A stretch of 45,224 nucleotides of DNA from the NCBI RefSeq assembly GCF_025127995.1, contig NZ_JAHLYP010000046.1, positions 1-45,224 on the forward strand. The letters run 5' to 3'. Position 1 is the stretch's first letter; each line of letters opens with the position of its first letter. A program made the translations under genes and the position numbers. The notes beneath the pieces are model-generated. The model worked only from the letters and a program-made list of their open reading frames with translations. It was not told the origin of the DNA and made no database searches. Below are positions 42,663 through 45,224 of the stretch, piece by piece. The stretch comes from Synechococcus sp. CS-1332 (GTDB lineage: Bacteria > Cyanobacteriota > Cyanobacteriia > PCC-6307 > Cyanobiaceae).

Positions 42663-42860
42663 ATGCCGATGAAACCCCTGGCCGGCCTCTTCCTGGGCCT
42701 GGCCTGCCTGCTCGGCATCGCCGCCACCGGATCGATCTTCGAGCTTTCCTACGGCGACCCTGATCTCGGTGTCCAGGCCACCCGCTGGATCCTGGCCGGC
42801 AGCCTGCCGGGCACCGTGCTGGCCCTGCTGGTGGCGATCCGCATCAACAAGCCCGCCTGA
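42663..42860 (+). CDS. Small two-span membrane protein
   Basis: This 65-residue protein has two helices (LAGLFLGLACLLGIAATGSI and WILAGSLPGTVLALLVAIRI) joined by FELSYGDPDLGVQATR. It ends NKPA. It starts five bases after the def stop and is likely co-transcribed. The GSIFELSYGDP loop looks conserved in character but I cannot name a family. Confidence 0.7.
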   Translation: MPMKPLAGLFLGLACLLGIAATGSIFELSYGDPDLGVQATRWILAGSLPGTVLALLVAIRINKPA

Positions 42861-42988
42861 GCCCCCCCAGCGCGCTGCGCCCCCGCTGCGACCCCTCGGC
42901 CGGCCCGACAACCGGCCGTCCGACTGTGCCTATGGGCTGGTTTCCGGTGGTTACCGTTCATACGATTTAGGCCGCTTCGATCAACGCC

Positions 42989-43705
42989 GTGACCCTTTCC
43001 GTTCTCCCCCGCGCAGGCCTGGCGGCCCTGACGGCGCTGGCGACAACCCTGGCCACTGCAGCCCCCGCTCCGGTCCGCGCCTCCGCCTTGTTCGCCGCCG
43101 CCGAGGTGGACCAGCAGAACTTCCTGATGGTGGCTGCCCCCATCGGCAGCAAGGGCGAAAAAGCCCAGCTCAACATCTACGAACAGCTCAAGCCCGTGCG
43201 GCCCTGCTTTGAGGTGGGTGAGGGCACGCCGGCCCCGGTGAATCCCCTGCTGGCCACCTTCGATTTCACCGGCATCTGCAACCGCTATATCGACGCCAAC
43301 GGCTACTCGGTTCGGGTGGGGGGCCAGGATCTGGCCACCTCCTACCGGCTGATGGTGACCCGCAGCGCCGGCGACATGCTGCTGCTGGCCTTCCCCACGA
43401 AGGCTGGCGCCGGCCCGGAGATGGTGGTGGCCCGCACCCGTGGCAGCGCCCCCGGCTTCCTGAAGCTGCAACTGGAGCCCGGTTGGCGACTGATGCGGCG
43501 CCAGTTCGGCGGCCGCAACCTCGGCCACCTCTACGTCTATGCCGACAGCTGGCCGGGGACGGCGGCGACAGCCGCCCAGCCCCAGCCCACCAAGGTGGAG
43601 GCCGCCCAGCCCCCCACCGCAGCGGTGCCCGTCAAGGAGGCCGCTCCTGCGGCGGTCCGGCGGCCCTTGGCCCCGCCGGCCGTTCCCCCCGCCACCAAGC
43701 TCTGA
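42989..43705 (+). CDS. Exported DUF3747-type cyanobacterial protein
   Basis: From GTG at 42989 this 238-residue protein has a signal peptide (LAALTALATTLATAAPAPVRA). The mature part has the pattern AEVDQQNFLMVAAPIG, then YEQLKPVRPCFEV, PLLATFDFTGICNRYIDANG and YSVRVGGQDLATSYRL, which is the DUF3747 domain known from cyanobacteria. The two cysteines in PCFEV and GICNR are the conserved pair. The last 50 residues are low-complexity Ala/Pro with no domain. It is probably periplasmic or surface-located. Function unknown. A 128-base gap before it holds no gene. Confidence 0.8.
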   Translation: MTLSVLPRAGLAALTALATTLATAAPAPVRASALFAAAEVDQQNFLMVAAPIGSKGEKAQLNIYEQLKPVRPCFEVGEGTPAPVNPLLATFDFTGICNRYIDANGYSVRVGGQDLATSYRLMVTRSAGDMLLLAFPTKAGAGPEMVVARTRGSAPGFLKLQLEPGWRLMRRQFGGRNLGHLYVYADSWPGTAATAAQPQPTKVEAAQPPTAAVPVKEAAPAAVRRPLAPPAVPPATKL

Positions 43706-43766
43706 GGCGGAGGGCCGAAGCCCCACTTGCTAGGGTGCAACGCTGCGCACGTCTCAGCAGTACTTC

Positions 43767-43937
43767 ATGACCCAGGTCACCGTCGGCGAAAACGAAGGCA
43801 TCGAATCGGCCCTGCGCCGCTTCAAACGCCAAGTGTCCAAGGCGGGCATCTTTGCCGATCTGAAGCGGCTGCGCCACCACGAAACCCCCACCGAGAAGTA
43901 CAAGCGCAAGGCTCAGCAGCGCCGCCGTCGCCGCTGA
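43767..43937 (+). CDS. rpsU: 30S ribosomal protein S21
   Basis: The 56-residue product starts [20 protein letters not shown], continues [20 protein letters not shown] and ends [16 protein letters not shown]. This is the full S21 protein with its basic C-terminal tail. S21 sits near the anti-Shine-Dalgarno site of 16S rRNA. The start is an ATG at 43767, 61 bases after the DUF3747 gene. Confidence 0.95.
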   Translation: MTQVTVGENEGIESALRRFKRQVSKAGIFADLKRLRHHETPTEKYKRKAQQRRRRR

Positions 43938-44029
43938 TCCCCGTTCGGGCTTCTTCCATTCAGGTGCTTCTACCTGTTGCCTGGCCCCCCGACCGTGATC
44001 AGGCTGAAGGGGCCATCGCTGCAGGGTCC

Positions 44030-44212
44030 ATGGGCCATCCGGTCGCCTCAACGGCAGGCCAGTCAAGGTCTGCCTCCGTTCTTCAAAGGATCAGCCACTG
44101 GCTGGCCGAGACCATCAATCACGCCTGGGGTAATCCTGCTGAGGAAGCCCAGAACCGGCCGCCGTCGATCGGTGTGCAGCCCTACAGCGGCGACTCAGCC
44201 CGCCGCCGCTGA
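44030..44212 (+). CDS. Small hypothetical protein, about 60 residues
   Basis: The frame from ATG 44030 reads a polar lead, then SASVLQRISHWLAETINHAW, GNPAEEAQNRPPSIGVQPYSG and a basic end DSARRR. The amphipathic helix and the GVQPYSG ending look like real protein, which is why I prefer this frame to the overlapping one that starts near 43977. The start is uncertain: the frame is open for a long way upstream, with a GTG near 43963. It lies between rpsU and the convergent ComM-like gene. Function unknown. Confidence 0.5.
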   Translation: MGHPVASTAGQSRSASVLQRISHWLAETINHAWGNPAEEAQNRPPSIGVQPYSGDSARRR

Positions 44213-44225
44213 CCGGAGCGTTCGC

Positions 44226-45224
44226 TCACGTCACCTGATCGAAGGATCGGTAGCTGAGGGCCTCGGCAATCGCAGCACCTGACACCCTGGCCTCACTGGC
44301 CAGATCGGCAATCGTGCGGGCTACCCGCAGCACCCGCTCCGCCCCCCTGGCGGACAGGCGCCGCTGGCTGATGGCCCGCTCCCAGAGAGCCAGGGCGTCC
44401 GGCTCCGGGGTCACGATCGCGGCCAGGGCAGGACCATCCAGCTGGCCGTTGGCCGCCCCTTCCGGATTCCGCTGGCCCATCCGCCTCCGGGCCGCGGCCA
44501 CCCGTTTCGCCACCACCGAGCTGGCTTCGCCCCCAGCGGGCCTTTGCTGCCCGGCCTCCCGGTAGGCCCCGCCCAGGTCGTGGGCCTCGGGGCGCCGCAT
44601 CACCACCTGCAGATCGATCCGGTCCAGCAGCGGCCCTGAAAGCCTTCCCCAGTGGCGGCGCCGTTGGGCTTCACCGCAGCGGCAGCTCTCGCTGGGATCG
44701 CCGTACCAGCCGCAGGGGCAGGGGTTGGTGGCGGCCACCAGGAGCACCCGGCAGGGAAAGCGGCAGCGCTGTTGGGCCCGGCTGATCCACAGCTCCCCTT
44801 CCTCGAGGGGCTGGCGCAGCTGGTCGAGCACCTCACGGCGGAACTCCGCCAGCTCATCGAGGAACAGCACACCATGGTGGGCCAGGCTCAGCTCCCCGGG
44901 CCGGGGCAGGGCGCCGCCACCGACCAGGGCGGCGGCGGAGCAGCCGTGGTGGGGGCTGCGGAAGGGGCGTTGCCGCCGCAGGCCGGCCCCCTCCCCCAGC
45001 AGTCCAGCCAGGGAATGGAGCTGGGTGACCTCCAGGGCCTCCTGGTGCCCCAGGGGCGGCAGCAGCGGTGGCAGCCGCCGGGCCAGCATCGTCTTGCCGC
45101 TGCCGGGCGCCCCCACCAGCAGCAGATGGTGGCCCCCGGCTGCGGCGATCTCCAGGGCCCGCCGGCCATGGGCCTGGCCGCGCACCTCGGCCAGGTCGGG
45201 CCCTGCGGCCGCCGCCGCTGGCAG
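44226..45224 (-). CDS. ComM/YifB-type Mg-chelatase-like AAA ATPase (5' end outside window)
   Basis: The frame is open to the window edge, so about 332 C-terminal residues are seen. Walker A is LLLVGAPGSGKTMLARRLP, followed by PFRSPHHGCSAAALVGGG, Walker B GVLFLDELAEFRREVLDQLR, and the sensor-1 VLLVAATNPCPCGWYGD. The four cysteines in CPCGWYGDPSESCRC are a zinc-binding feature of ComM relatives. The C-terminal Mg-chelatase-like domain has RQ-rich helices (SARGAERVLRVARTIADLA) and AIAEALSYRSFDQ. ComM is a hexameric helicase that extends recombining DNA during natural transformation; the cyanobacterial protein is usually annotated as a YifB-family ATPase. Confidence 0.93.
   Translation of the reverse strand: MPAAAAAGPDLAEVRGQAHGRRALEIAAAGGHHLLLVGAPGSGKTMLARRLPPLLPPLGHQEALEVTQLHSLAGLLGEGAGLRRQRPFRSPHHGCSAAALVGGGALPRPGELSLAHHGVLFLDELAEFRREVLDQLRQPLEEGELWISRAQQRCRFPCRVLLVAATNPCPCGWYGDPSESCRCGEAQRRRHWGRLSGPLLDRIDLQVVMRRPEAHDLGGAYREAGQQRPAGGEASSVVAKRVAAARRRMGQRNPEGAANGQLDGPALAAIVTPEPDALALWERAISQRRLSARGAERVLRVARTIADLASEARVSGAAIAEALSYRSFDQVT

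Overview
The window reads as a piece of chromosome from a high-GC unicellular cyanobacterium of the Synechococcus/Cyanobium kind. The evidence is a sufR-ftrC-sufBCDS cluster, with ferredoxin-thioredoxin reductase pointing to oxygenic photosynthesis. It also includes a DUF3747-type exported protein, rpsU, scattered HIP1 palindromes GCGATCGC (for example 2749, 6005, 15593, 26647, 28129), frequent GTG/TTG starts and tight gene overlaps. No rRNA, tRNA or CRISPR array was seen.

Layout. (1) 1-6762: the end of a DMT-type permease, then sufR and a small partner gene on the minus strand. These diverge from ftrC-sufB-sufC-sufD-sufS on the plus strand, and a perfect inverted repeat in the divergent gap is the likely SufR operator. 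(2) 6763-12285: an accessory stretch of lower GC. It holds a secreted autotransporter-like protein under its own promoter, an internally deleted second copy of part of sufS, two integron-type attC sites flanking one gene cassette (Imm33/DUF2185-like), a broken alpha/beta hydrolase, a HEAT-repeat DNA alkylation repair protein and a small membrane protein. (3) 12286-14909: an ABC-type membrane domain without ATPase, a small secreted protein, a metallo-beta-lactamase-fold protein and a methyltransferase. (4) 15071-20774: a tightly coupled four-gene operon. It encodes a membrane polyferredoxin fused to a cyclic-nucleotide-binding-like domain, a pyruvate/PEP-dikinase-like enzyme split in two with its halves in swapped order, and a small cNMP-binding protein. 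(5) 20808-28029: mtnA (methionine salvage), a Coa1-like protein, a rhodanese, a Cys-containing exported peptide and a YeeE-type sulfur transporter in one run, plus a methyltransferase, a medium-chain reductase and an exported protein. (6) 28087-30171: a bifunctional aldolase/short-chain dehydrogenase. (7) 30396-38503: two giant coupled genes (1226 and 1475 aa) of no function I can name. (8) 38664-45224: a GltS-type symporter and an S9 peptidase, divergent from peptide deformylase and small housekeeping genes including rpsU, and finally the 3' part of a ComM/YifB-type ATPase gene that runs off the window.

How the genes work together. The suf genes build Fe-S clusters, and ftrC, which makes an Fe-S enzyme, heads the same transcript. 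The rhodanese/YeeE run probably imports and handles reduced sulfur. The most interesting unexplained units are the split-dikinase/polyferredoxin operon, the giant gene pair, and the integron-like remnant next to the sufS duplication. All functional statements rest on reading motifs by eye; no database search was run.
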